Source of the DNA: Halichondria panicea
Taxonomy: Eukaryota > Porifera > Demospongiae > Suberitida > Halichondriidae
DNA: 64,000 nt
NCBI RefSeq assembly: GCF_963675165.1
Contig: NC_087377.1
Coordinates: forward strand, 592,501-656,500
Reading direction: 5' to 3'
The notes under the pieces were generated by a model, which did no database searches, was not told the DNA's origin, and saw nothing but the letters and a program-made list of their open reading frames with translations. Every line of letters begins with the position of its first letter. The stretch's first letter is position 1. Both the position numbers and the translations under genes were made by a program. This document shows, piece by piece, positions 22,731-34,817 of the stretch.

Positions 22731-25683
22731 AATTCACAACAGCTGCATTGTACCTCACTCCTTGTTTTGTGTTTTTTATGCGAGTGCGCTGAATGTGCCA
22801 GGGAAAGCTTAGGTTTTCTGAATGCTTAGAAACAGACCTTTCAAATAGTACCATCAAAGTTCATGAAAGATAACATTATTTGCCAATTTAGTCCCCATGG
22901 TCCGAGGTCAAAAAATAACAAATTAAGGGCCCGGATGAAATATTGGATTGAAACACGTCATTTGAAATAAATTATATTTTTCTAAGCTTTCGAAATAATT
23001 ATATAAAATTTTTCCCATTGAATCAACTGTTATGGCTGTTGTAAGACCCCCACCCCTCGTGAATCTTTCAGCTGTTGAAAGACACCCCCCTTCCGTTTAA
23101 TTCGTGAATCTTTCAGCTGCCATAACTTAAATTCTGTGGATCGAAACTTAAATTCTGTGGATCGAAAGTCAAACATTTTTTGAATGCTTAGAAACACCTT
23201 TCAAATGGTATATGATAGTTTGATGTTTTTTATGCGTTGTACTCCCCCCCCCCCTTGTGTAACAGTGTTTTTAGTGGAATAGTTATTGTTTTTTATGTGC
23301 TGTACTCCCCCCTTGTGTTGTATTTTTTATGCGAGTGCGCTGAATGCGCCAGCGAAAGTCTTAGGATCTCTCTCGCGAGTTGGCTGAATGCGCCAGCGAA
23401 AGTCTTAGGCTCTCTCTCGCGAGTTGGCTGAATGCACCAGCGAAAGTCTTAGGCTCTCGCAAGTTGGCTGAATGCGCTAGCGAACGTCTTAGGCTCTCGC
23501 AAGTTGGCTGAATGCGCTAGCGAACGTCTTAGGCTCTCGCGAGTTGGCTGAATGCGCCACGAAAATAACCCGCTATACGATAGTTGGAATAGTTAGTGTT
23601 TTTTATGCATTGTACTCCCCCCTTGCATGTGTGACGGTGTTTTGGGTTAGTTAGTGTTCACTTCTCTATAATTACATACATGCATTAATTTGGGTGACAA
23701 TTTGTGGGACATTATGATCATTGACGTGTGCAATAAATGATGTATATATACTGTGTGTGTGCATGTGCAGGACTGAACCAGCCCCCGGCATGTATCATGA
23801 GGGACGCTGTACAGAGATGTTAGGGCAAGTTCCTTTAATTAGATCCAGATATTGTAATTATTTCCTTCTTCCAGGTTGTTGGTGGCTAAACGTGCTTATA
23901 GTTGCCATGGAGATGGAGATGGTATTTGACTGAAGTCATGTACCTACCTCTCGATAGAAGGAAACAAGGATTTGTCAATAATTATAGTACTGTGATAAAT
24001 AAATGTTTTGTCAACTTCGATTCTCTAAGATCATAATTATTCACAACTATAATTATACTATTGTTCTTGTTCTTACAAAACTTTAAATTATGTTACGTTG
24101 TTTCATATTAATTATATATCGAGTACAGCAGCCATTCAGTGTTAGGTAGTGCCAGACCATCAAACCATCACCTTGTCCATCCATATATACACAACCATCA
24201 ACCTACACAGAGAGCATGAGAGACTTGTCACACAACATAGCTAGCTACTTATCTGTGTGTATGTGGCTCCTCCACAACCGTCAACCTACACAGAGAGCAT
24301 GAGAGACATGCCACACGACATAGCTAGCTACTCATCTGTGTGTATGCTGTTACAGTGGCTCCTCCACACAATCAACCTACACTGAGAGCATGAGAGATAC
24401 TGTACACAATGGAACTACTTATCTTTTGCTGTGAAGAGACATCCACCTACACACAATAGAAGCCAGCCATACTTATCTTTATTGTCTCCATAGCTGCACA
24501 CAAAACAATCAAGAGACACTATAAATGATAGTAGTGGGCGTTGAGATCTGAGCCCCTCCCCCTTCAGTACCTGCAATACATTATACAGTGATGAGGTTAG
24601 TAATCCTCCCTGGGTCCCAGAGCAGCATGGCTTGTCTGTACCTGGAGGAGAGAGGAGACAAAAGCAGTGAGAGAATGGAACACTAGCTATAGTACAGTAG
24701 CTAGTAGGAGGAGCTGTGTGTGTGTGCATTGTGGCTGCAAGAGAACAAGCAAATGCATGGTTACATTGAGATCAGCAGTTCAAACAAAACCATCCACTCC
24801 ACACAATACAATACCAGCCAATCACCACCACAGCTGACAACCATCAGCCTAGTATTATCAATAATACATAATTATAACACCAGACAACAAAAATTTAATT
24901 ACACCCATAGCTGTTTGTGCTGTGCAGAGAAGAGATGAGAAATACCCACAACAACAAATCAATTCAACAGTGAAGACTACCAATTAATTCAGATCATTAT
25001 TATCATCATAATACCAGACCAGGAATGAATGCACTCCTGACCAGACAAATCATTATAATCAAATCACACATCATCACCAAGCCAGACTGTGCAACGAAAT
25101 TTCCCAACCACAACAACCAATCAAATCATCCACAGAAGGTTTAGTTTCCTTGCACAATATTTGGTTGCCAAAATGATGATCACCTTTGAGAAAAAATCAC
25201 ACACAAAACAAACACCAAATGCTAAAATCATAAAAAACTGTTCTAAAAATTAAATTCTGCACTATTTTTACCCCTGGGAACAGCTGTTGTTTGCTAGACT
25301 CTTCCAGGGCTTGCTGTGGAAAGCCCTTCTTGTTCACTCACTGTCTGGTCCTGTTTCTTACCATTGAATTTACTGTACAAAAATACTCCCACTCACTACT
25401 TTCAGTCTGACATCTCTACCAATAGGTGTCAGCTAGCTGCAGCAGTCCTGCTTCTCTTGGCTGCTAAAGAATCTGGGTGGGGCTGCTGCTGGACTGAATC
25501 TAGGACGCCTTCTAATTCTATCCATCGTCAAGGTACCCATATATAAAGTAAAAAGCTTATATCATACAGAAATTTTTTTGATACAGACACTTGAATACTA
25601 CTGTTGTTTTTATACCACCCAACAAACACAAAATATTTATAACATGAACAAACATTTTTTAATAATAATATAGAGCTGCAGGC
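22731..25683 (+). repeat. Block B, unit 2
   Basis: Matches 10473-13515, including the GC-rich 40-bp repeat (about 23339-23565) and the upstream region of a piggyBac start. The second half is present again at 26090-27245 within the same unit. Confidence 0.85.
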
Positions 25684-26080
25684 ATGGCCAAGAGGCCACA
25701 CTGGACCACGGAGGAGGTTCTACAAGACATCTTGAATGATGAGGAACCTGCAGAGGAGTGGGAAGAGGATATAGAAGAGGTAACAGCGGACAGGGATGAG
25801 CCAGTCATGCAGGGCAGTGACAAAGAATTTTCTGATTGGGATGAAGGTGGGGTCTAAAACTAAACTGAATACCGATATAATTTATTACAACGCACATGTA
25901 GAAATGGAGCCCCCGTCAACAGACAGCAATCCTGCACAAGGTAAATATTAATAATTATAAGGTTAACAATTTGTACCAGCTATTGATAAATCCTTTCCTA
26001 GACGACGCAAGTGACGACACAAGTGGTCCAAGCAACTCGTCACACGGTTTGTGCAATGTTATGAAGTACAAATACAATCA
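25684..26080 (+). pseudogene. piggyBac copy 2, N-terminal remnant
   Basis: Keeps the ATG (25684) and the acidic N-terminal exon as in copy 1, then the small exons. The region matching 13795-14060 is deleted, and after the CAATCAGTTCGACT stretch (about 26086) the gene is replaced by a second piece of block B. It has no catalytic core. Confidence 0.85.
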
Positions 26081-26089
26081 GTTCGACTT

Positions 26090-27245
26090 AATTTACAAAA
26101 CATTAAATTATAATGTTACCTTGTTTCATATTAATTATAAATTATAGACCAAGGAACAAGTACAGCAGTCATTCAGTGTTAGGTAGTGCCAGACCATCAA
26201 ACCATCGCCTTGTCCATCCATATATACACAACCATTAACCTACGTAGGGAGATAAAAGACTTGCTACACAACATAGCTATAGCTACTCATCTGTAAATTG
26301 CAGCCATTCAGTGTTAGGTAGTGCCAGACCATCACCCTACGTAGGGAGATAAAAGACTTGCTACTCATCTGTATGTATGCTGTTACAGTGGCTCCTCCAC
26401 AACCATCAACCTACACAGAGAGCATGAGAGACTTGTCACACAACATAGCTAGCTACTCATCTGTGTGTATGCTGTTACAGTGGCTTCTCCACACACAAAT
26501 CAACCTACACAGAGAGCATGAGAGACACTGTACACAATGGAGCTACTTATCTTTTGCTGTGAAGAGACATCCACCTACACACCATAGAAGCCAGCCGTTG
26601 ATGTCTCCATAGCTGCACACAAAACAATTGAGAGACACTATAAATGATAGTAGTGGGCGGTGAGATCTGAGCCCCTCCCCAACATCTCCAGTCAAGCCCC
26701 ACCCCCTTCAGTACCTGCAATACATTATACAGTGATGAGGTTAGTAATCCTCCCTGGGTCCCAGAGCAGCATGGCTTGTCTGTACCTGGGGGAGAGAGGA
26801 GACAAAAGCAGTGAGAGAATGGAACACTAGTACAGTAGCTAGTAGGAGGAGCTGTGTGTGTGTGCATTGTGGCTGCAAGAGATGCATGGTTACATTGAGA
26901 GCAGCAGTTCAAACAAAACCATCCACTCCACACAATACAATACCAGCCAATCACCACCACAGCTGACAACCATCATCCTAGTATTATCAATACACACACA
27001 ATACATAATTATAACACCAGACAACAAAATTACACCCATAGCTGTTTGTGCTGTGCAGAGAAGAGATGAGAAATTCCCACAACCACAAATCAATTCAACA
27101 GCGAAGACCACCAATTAATTCAGATCATTATTATCATCTTAATACCAGACCTTGAATGAATGCACTCCTGACCAGACAAATCATTATAATCAAATCACAC
27201 ATCATCACCAAACCAGACTGTGCAACAAAATTTCCCAACCCCACA
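26090..27245 (+). repeat. Second partial block B in unit 2
   Basis: Repeats the part of block B from about 24060 to 25100 (sub-repeats of CCTACACAGAGAGCATGAGA, then ACCACCACAGCTGACAACCA). It begins near TAGACCAAGGAACAAGTACA, the same junction sequence that starts the partial B block at 52899. It is interrupted at CCACAACAACCA (27245) by the two-gene element. Confidence 0.8.
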
Positions 27246-27606
27246 ACAACCACACACATAAATGAAAGGTGTCAATTTGGCATGCAAACGCGTGTCAAAC
27301 TGCTTTCCCAAAAATTAACACACTAACACGGGTGTCAAATTAATATATGTCATTTTTACTGTGTCAAAACTGAAACATGCTGTAACTTTTGGTGTGTCGA
27401 ACAGAGGTATGTCATTTTAAAACGTCACGGTTACAAGAATATGACCATATAAATAAAAATACACAAAAGGAACGCCGGAATTATACATAAATATCAAGTA
27501 AAACTGAATATAACATAATCATAATTGATACAGTCGGTAACTAACTCGGTAATAACTTGGTAACAGTAAATGTACAGTTGGGGTAACTAATGTTGATCTA
27601 GCAAGT
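27246..27606 (+). repeat. Left end of the inserted two-gene element
   Basis: Unique sequence between the block B break and the stop codon of the SAM gene. It carries four copies of GTGTCAA on the plus strand at about 27269, 27292, 27332 and 27361, plus one GTGTCGA variant. Short repeats near the tips are typical of CACTA/EnSpm-type elements. The matching right tip is missing, so terminal inverted repeats and a target duplication could not be confirmed. Confidence 0.5.
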
Positions 27607-30083
27607 TTATGAATGATGAGTATACCTCACTGTTTTTTTTACAGATGTCTCTTTCACACCCATCAACACTTCCTGTATGAAGAGAAGGAGACCAGAGGCA
27701 GGTGATGGCTTGGGGTAACTGACGTAGAAGGCGTAGTATGTTGCAAACAAGCTGATAACCGAGTCAATGACACTGTCGCCCAATACTTCAAAGAGAACCT
27801 TTCCTTCACCAAGGATGAACGCTTGCATGCCATTCATGCTCTTGTCAGCAAAAATTGCAAGCCTTGGCTCTGGAAAGGTCTTTTCAGCTGTCACTTCCTC
27901 AATATCAGTCCCGACCTGCAACAAATAAGAGTTAAATTTGAGGTGCATGCTTCCACAATAATGACGCATGAAAGGAATTACAGTGTTACTGCCTCCGTAT
28001 ATATAGCCGGTAATTTTCGGGAGACAAAATATTTGATTACCGGCTATAATTATGCGTATATATACGTTGTTGTTTTTACTTACTTGATACAAAGTAAAAG
28101 CAGCTGCAGCTTTAGAGGCTACTCCTGCGGGCCTGAGTTGTGTGTCAATGAACAGAAGTGCCTTGTAGCTCCGAGTTTCTTCAGAGTCAGTGGGCACTTC
28201 ACCATCCATCTGCAGCAGAGTTGGAACAATCTTAGTCCAAGAATCTCTGATTCGAGAGATGGATTCCTCCCCACACATTAGCGTGAACTCCAACAGCACC
28301 TATAACATTTCAAGACTCAATAAATAACCAAGAAAACATTAGGTGTATAATTATGGTTAAATAAACAATTTAAAGAGCTAACGCACTTACCCATTGATTT
28401 CTTGTGAAGAAAGGATATGTCAAAAGAAGAATTGACATCTTGTCACCTGAATCTCCAATTCTCTTCCTTCTTTGTTGGTGCGTCTCCCTTATTAACTGTG
28501 TAATTGCTGCGTTGTTAGGCGCTTTCTTGGTGAATTGGTCGCACAACCGACCGTGGTTTCGATCGTATGCACATTCGTCCACACTGATAACGGAGTCTTG
28601 GCCAGGAGCGGCTTCAGCTGGCTTTGCTGCAATTATTTGCAATAAGTGCGCCTTTTCTGTCTTGAGAGGTTTGATTGCTGACGGTACTGACCTCCTTCTC
28701 CGATTTCGGAAGAACATAGTAACCTGTTGCTTCACTGTATGCTGCATGCATGTTGTATGATTAATTATAGCTATAAAAATTTGCAATTATGTATAATTAT
28801 AATACATGCATGCATTGTTATTATTGTATAATGCTCACCCAATAGCATCCGTCAATTACAATCTTGTTTCGTAGCTGCTCAAAGCTATTACACAAAACCT
28901 TAGCCATTTCGTCGTACTGATTTCCTTTCGGATTCGGGCAAAGACCATAATAGAAGAGGGAAGCTTCTCGTATTAATGCTAGTTTGTCTTTTCCGTAAAT
29001 TTGTTTCGCTATTATTGCTCTGTTTACTCTCTCACTGAATACTGGTGGAAGTGGGCACGGAGTTGGTAGGGTCTTCGTAGGTGCTGCCAGCACCAGTGGG
29101 CAAGGAGTTGGTAGGGTCTTCGTAGGTGCTGCCAGCACTTCGTACTCTTCTGTCCGTGGCTTTTTAGCAGGTGGTTCAGCTGCTTCATCACTTCTTGCAG
29201 GCAGCATTGCTAGAGGATAGTTGGCCACAGCTTCGTCCTCAAAATCCCCCATGTTGTAATCCTCTATCAGATTATAGCTGGCACTCATTTGACGTATCGT
29301 ACCACTCATGGAGCAATTTTCCTGTAGTTATAAAAGAACGTATATATTATGTCTCAAACTTAACACCACAGAATAAGGGTATTTCGTGGCCAAAAAATTG
29401 CCGCTTTGTTAAAGAATTGCACACTTGTGCAATGTATGAAATAGAAGCCCCTGTAGTGTGCTATGGTGGTTAGCAACAATTGTAGTTGAACGCCCACATT
29501 TACCACAATGCTCAGCTCAGTAGAATGGGGTAGAATGAGAATTGCAGTTGAATACAGTACAATGGGTACAATAGAGCACGGTATAGAATGGGTAGCATAT
29601 TCTAGAATTGCAGTACAATGGGTTAACTCTTTTAAGCACTCAACAATTAAAATTACCTGCTTATAACTATGGTACTAAAGTAAAATGTGTAAATGATTCT
29701 AACCTTTTCAAGAAGAGATTTGAGTGCCATCCTCAATCCACTCTGCGGCAACATATGCTTAAATTCCTCAAAGTCATTGGGTAGTTGAAGCACTGCAATG
29801 CCATTAATTAGGTTTTCTGTAAGTGCAAACAGATAATAATGTACTATAAAAGCTAAGAATATACCTAAGAAGACACTATAATAATTATTAGTCTACGAGT
29901 TGTACCTTTGAATGCAGAAACTACTGTTTCAGGAAAGCAGTTTTCCCTCAAGAGTCTCCCCACATCAGTTACAGACAACTTTTCCATCTCTTTCAAGGTT
30001 CTTTCAAGGTTTCTAAGTAACAAGTCTAGAGAATATTGCTCTAGGCTATATCTAGTGCGCATGCGCTCTAGATAAAACTGCAT
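27607..30083 (-). CDS. SAM-domain protein (SAMD3-like), six exons, intact
   Basis: Exons: 29906-30083, 29704-29816, 28839-29321, 28391-28723, 28084-28299, 27607-27915. All joins are GT/AG and phase-consistent, giving 543 codons from ATG (MQFYLERMRTRY) to TAA. A SAM domain spans about residues 36-97 (LSVTDVGRLLRENCFPETVV, then the NLINGIAVLQL core and MALKSLLEK). A proline/basic linker follows, with a 15-codon tandem duplication (LAAPTKTLPTPCP twice, 45-bp period at 29061/29106). Next comes a region (ALIREASLFYYGLCPNPKGN) like that in the many SAMD3-like proteins of fish and invertebrates. The C-terminal half resembles the same proteins and has no known enzyme motif. SAM domains mediate protein-protein contacts. 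The gene starts 97 bp from the divergent transposase-like gene at 30179, and in my recollection such proteins accompany transposase-like genes elsewhere. An accessory role in transposition is inference. Confidence 0.8.
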
Positions 30084-30178
30084 AAAATATCGAAATTGGT
30101 AACTATTATATTATAAATACAAGCGCACAAAGCAGTTAGCTCATCAGGTCTCTATAGATATATCTCTCCGTATTAATT
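30084..30178. promoter_or_regulatory. Bidirectional promoter of the two-gene element
   Basis: Only 95 bp separate the ATG of the minus-strand SAM gene (30083) and the ATG of the plus-strand transposase-like gene (30179). The stretch is AT-rich (TATTATATTATAAAT, CTATAGATATATCTC) and must hold the start sites or 5' leaders of both genes, unless upstream non-coding exons exist. No specific factor site was identified. Confidence 0.5.
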
Positions 30179-33114
30179 ATGGCTGACAACTGTGTAGTGA
30201 CCTGTTGCATGTGTCTTTTTCAGTGCTATTCCCACAAGTCTCTGCTAAAGCACACTCTTGCTGTTCATCAAAATGATCCAAGATTTATGGTCAATTGTAG
30301 TGTATGTGGCAAGTCAGCAACAAAATGGGAGACTTTGAGGAAGCATTTACGAAAGCATGGTAAGTCAGCTAATGAGATCATACATAATAATAGATCTAGC
30401 ATTAAAACTACTACTATTTAATACATCTATAGTTTTGAATATTACATCTATAGTTTTGAAGTACTTCAACCATTATTTTTTTATAATTATATACAGATGT
30501 TCAGATCGACGCAAGTGATCCAATTACAAGTGACCCAGAATCTTGTACAACCACAAAATTAATGATGACGTTGACGACGATTCACTACCATCGGTTACAT
30601 CGGTTCATCCCAAGTTTGACCGGGCCATGTTTCTTCTTCGCAGCACTAGCAGTTTAGCACTTAATTATTCAAGCATCGAACATCTTTGCGAATCAACACA
30701 GACACTAATGGAGCAAACTGCAGGACAAATGCAGCAGAAAATGTTGTGTTGTCTTCAAGAAAAAAGCATCACTGTGGATGAGGTCGTGAAGAAGATTGTC
30801 ACAGAATGTTGCAATGTTGATGAAATGTTTAGCGGTTTGTCTTCACGAGCGTTAAGAGAGAAATACTACAAACAGCATCTCAATTATGTGGTAATTAACG
30901 TATTATTTTGTTATCAGTACAATGTAGCATGAAGGTACATGCATTGTTTTATCATCTCATCATGTTAAATTACTGTATATGCATGCAATTACAAAATGTA
31001 TGTTACTACCATCACCATCACTTCTCAACAAGAACTGGGACTGGGTGAATGACCACGGCAAGATGCATCTGAAGGAGGTTGAGGCTAAGGGGTACTACAT
31101 TGATCTCTGGGAGAGCTTGAAGGTTTGTGCTATTTACCAACTCAATCACTGGTTTTATTTTTATAACTTAATTGTCAGAGTTTGCTATCAAATCCTGCTG
31201 TTAGAGAAGAGATCATTGGAAAAAGTCATGTCAGTACAGATGGTAGCATGCGCGATATCTGTGATGGGGACTTTGTTAAGAAACATCCAGTCTTTCGAGC
31301 ACATCCAGATGGTTTACAGTTTTTACTGTATCATGATGACATTGAAGTTTGTAATCCTCTCGGAACCAGTGCTGGAGTTCACAAGCTTGGTGAGAATTGC
31401 ATTACATGTTGGTTTATACCTTTTTATAATGACATGTAGGTGTGTTTTACTATAATATATATACATTGGGAAACATAAGACCAGTGTTTCGATCATCGCT
31501 CCAAGCTATTCAACTACTTGGAGTGGCTAAGTCATCGGACATGAATCAGAGTGCACGTGATATCCTCCTCAGAAACTTTGTTCAATGCATGAAATTGCTT
31601 TCAACAGTAAGTGTTGCTGGTAGTTTTCTTTTTTTTAACATTACTGTGACGTACCTATGATAATGGATATCTCGTGTGTATACATTTCAAATATGCTATT
31701 GCAGGATGAAGGATACAGGTTAGAGCTAGACTCAGGTGTGGTAGTACTTCATGGAGCTGTCGTCTGTCTCTGTGGTGACATACCTGCTAGTAATTTTCTT
31801 GGAGGGTTTAAAGAAGGTGTTGGGTTTGCGCTACGGAAATGCAGGCAGTGTCTTTGTTCGAAAGAAGATTTAAAACATAATGTGAGTTAAAAAACCACTG
31901 GTGCTAATTGTATTAATTTTTAACTACTTATAGTTTCATGTTGGTGCGTATACCCTGAGAGACTCTCATAGTCACAACCATTACTGTCAGCTAGTGGAAA
32001 GTGATGTGAATGGATGTTTGGGGTACTCAACTACGTATGGAGTGAATAATGCGAGCATTCTTCTGGACATTCCATTCTTTGATGTCACCAAATGTCTTCC
32101 GTACGACATAATGCACACAATATTTGAAGGTAAAAATTCATTCAATAGCACACAAATATAAATTATTGCTTCTGTTCATTAGGTGTTGCTCCACGTCTCC
32201 TCAAAGAGCTTCTTGTTACTTTTATCAATATCAAGAAGTACTTCACCTTGTCAGAGCTCAACCAGTCTCTTGCATCCCACCATTACGGATATTCAGAGCT
32301 TGACACCAAACCAAACACAATTACTGGGTCGACGATGGAGTATCATATCAAACAGAAAGGTGAATGTTCATATCATTTTCCCCACTTTTGTACAATGCTT
32401 ACTTTCATAATTAAAAAGCACATAAATCATCATTACACGCAGCTTCTCAGATGAAAGCACTGATCCGATTATTCCCGTTTATCATGGGGGGCTTTGTTCC
32501 AGAGGGCGATGAACACTGGGGTCTTCTCCTAACTCTGTGGGATATCTGCACAATGGTGACCGCATTTGTGGTTACAGAGGCAGATGCTTCTGATCTGGCA
32601 TGGAAAGTAGAGTTGTTGCTAGAAACATATATGTGCAACTCTATCCAAACTCGCCCTATGTTCCAAAGATGCATTATCTTCTGCATCTACCTGACGAACT
32701 ATTAAGGTATTCTAAAATGTCTAAATTAATGCATAAAGTATATACTTTATTTCATTAGATTTGGTCAACCACGAAACACATGGTGTATGCGGTTTGAATC
32801 CAAGAATAAGGAGTTAAAAGGTTTCACCTCAAACTGCTTTAAGAATGTCCCATACAGTGTGAGTGTCCGACACCAGCAGAGGTATTGTCACCTTCTAGCA
32901 GTGCGTCCTGGACAAGAGATGTCAAATTTCTTGTACAAAGGAGATGAAGTATCCTCAGGTAAATTTCTATTGCTGTTTGTAAATATACAGAATAATTATT
33001 ACTTTGGAGCTAACTTTTCCTAGGAAAATCTGTCATTTTGGACAATGATCTGGTAGCACCGGTTACACAACTGTGTGGATTGGACCACCCTCAGCTGCCA
33101 CTTGTTGCTTATCG
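30179..33114 (+). pseudogene. C2H2 / transposase-like gene, 11 exons, frameshifted and 3'-truncated
   Basis: Exons about: 30179-30359, 30497-30890, 31033-31122, 31179-31389, 31440-31606, 31705-31881, 31934-32129, 32183-32359, 32443-32706, 32759-32958, 33024-33114. Exon 1 has two C2H2-type fingers (CCMC...HTLAVH; CSVCGKSATKW...HLRKH). Exons 4-10 follow a widespread animal transposase-like family by motifs: LLYHDDIEVCNPLG, VHKLG, LHGAVVCLCGDIPASNFLGG, CRQC, YDIMHTIFEGVAPRLL, WCMRFESKNKELKG. The Asp residues in YHDDIE and CGDIP and the His/Glu of IMHTIFEG are candidate catalytic positions. I would place it near the CACTA/EnSpm or KDZ groups, without certainty. Damage: a frameshift in exon 2 near 30545, a +2 (AT) shift near 32630, and no exon after the donor at 33115. 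Confidence 0.75.
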
Positions 33115-34375
33115 GTTAGTTTCGTTAACTTTCACAACAAGCTTGTACCAGTGTATACATTTTTAATTGTTACGATGTCAGCAAACAAACCCACAGCATT
33201 CTGTTTAAAACAACAGTAACTACATGCAATCAAATCAACCACAGAAGGACCACCACCAGTAGTCCAGTAGTTTCCTTGCCCAAGGGACTAATACAATAAG
33301 GGCATAATAAACTAAAGGGACCCTGTGACTGTGAGTACCATTAACTAATCTAGCACAGAAGTAATCAACCAGAATGTGTGGGATGATTCAACAACAGTAG
33401 ACTCACAGAGACAACACCTCCTTGCTCTTGAAGACCTCGTCGACTCCAGTTGCAACAAGCCTGGCACGCAAGGCTTGCACAAGTGCTCAAGACTACTCTT
33501 CACTAATCCAGTCAAAAGCTACAGTTCCCTTGGCACACCTACAGTTTAGTTAAAGCCTGAACTTACCAATTCCATGTGCAGTAGGCACAGAGTTAAGATC
33601 CTAAAAAAGCTGTCATAACAGATTAGCATAAGCAGCAGTTGTCTAACTATATTATAGCTAGCTATTCTAATGATCCTAGCTATTAAACTAACTATTGGAA
33701 CTGATAACGAGATCCCAATTATGGCAGGATCCTGTGCTGCTTTCCCTTTAGGCAGTTACTAACGGCAGAGTGCTCCCTCAATAGACTGGAGTGCCATGAG
33801 TAATCCATCTTTGCACCCCGAAGGCTGGTTCGACAATGGTTTCAAGAACAAGAAGATGCTGTCCTGCGACCCGACTGTTGAAGAACCTTCCACACACATT
33901 CTGATTGATTACTTCAGTGCTATGGACACCATCCCTCCTCCTTCCCCCCCCCCCCACCAAAGGGTTCAAGGCCATGCAGGTAATATACTCTTAGCCATGC
34001 GTATTTAAAACAGTACACAAAAAGCGTTGTCGACACGAGTTTAGCCGTGCATACATGCATTTAACGTGCGCTTTGCTGGCAAGTATGTATCTATTAAGCT
34101 GCATGCATGACCTACACACCTCACAGTCAAGAAGGGGCCACCACACTTAGACACACGGAATACCAGAACATAAACCTTCCACTCTCAACAAACAAAGCAA
34201 CACCGATACACTCAAAGGCCAGAGAGTGAACAATCGAATGCAACAAGATACACACACACCACATGCAACAAGCTACACACAAGATGAACATGCAGACGTA
34301 TAGTTTCAACTTACAAATGACTCCTGCAGCCTGCACTGCTTCCGATGATCCAGCTCTATCTTTCCATGGCTGGAT
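33115..34375. other. Element remnant, block B scrap and unassigned sequence
   Basis: 33115-33221 follows the last recognised donor of the transposase-like gene. About 33222-33280 is a short piece of block B (AATCAAATCAACCACAGAAG, then ACCACCACCAGTAGT) that continues the B sequence broken at 27245, so the insertion spans roughly 27246-33221. The rest is unassigned. A plus frame at 33796-34008 (HPEGWFDNGFKNKKMLSCDP) ends at a CATGCAG/GTAATA donor-like site and could be an exon; no family recognised. Confidence 0.45.
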
Positions 34376-34680
34376 ATTCGCGATGGTTCTGCAACACAGT
34401 AAAAGGCCTGCGCTGTTTCTGCAACACAGCCTGGTGAAATGCTCGCGATGTTCTGCAACACAGTGGAAAGCTCGCGCTGTTTCTGCAACACACTGGATGG
34501 TTCGCGATGTTTTTGTATCACGGCTGCAAAAAAATCAAGTCAATAGCAATCAATAAAACATGACCAAATAGACAGCTTCAAAAAAGGCTTCCTAGCGTAA
34601 CATTCCTGCAAACATGCGAGCTACAAGCAAGCAAAGAAACTCACCTCTTCCAGCAACACACTTCGCTTCTTCTTCAACGA
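34376..34680. repeat. Minisatellite plus diverged block C piece
   Basis: Five units of about 29 bp built around GCGMTGTTTCTGCAACACAG occupy 34376-34520. They continue into sequence matching block C 17140-17290 (AAAACATGACCAAATA, CTTCCTAGCRTAACATTCCT, AAACTCACCTCTTCCAGCAA). It is clearly more diverged than the other C copies (C1, C3 and C4), so it is an older copy. The match ends near 34676. Confidence 0.75.
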
Positions 34681-34688
34681 GCATGCTG

Positions 34689-34702
34689 ACTATAAAAGGG
34701 GC
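34689..34702 (+). promoter_or_regulatory. Possible TATA box
   Basis: ACTATAAAAGGGGC is a good TATA-box match. About 45 bp downstream an ATG opens a 73-codon frame (34737-34958) that runs into the inverted repeat. It lies 1.85 kb upstream of the DDE-transposase gene start (36552). A link to that gene would require an untranslated first exon, which I cannot show. Confidence 0.25.
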
Positions 34703-34817
34703 GTGCCCTGGGCACTCGAGGCGGAAATGATTAAATATGGCCGCGTGCGGTAAACTCTCTGGCCTCTTTTGCTTCACTGCTCGCTTCATGCACGCATGGT
34801 TTTACTTTGATACGCCC

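Noticed and set aside
27823..28281. 152-codon plus-strand frame
   Set aside because: Antisense shadow of SAM-gene exons 5 and 6; it also runs across their intron.
28404..28760. 118-codon plus-strand frame
   Set aside because: Antisense shadow of SAM-gene exon 4, whose minus-strand frame is supported by splice phase and family resemblance.
34127..34521. Short frames across the TGCAACACAG minisatellite
   Set aside because: Driven by the 29-bp repeat; the homologous block C region is not open in the same way.
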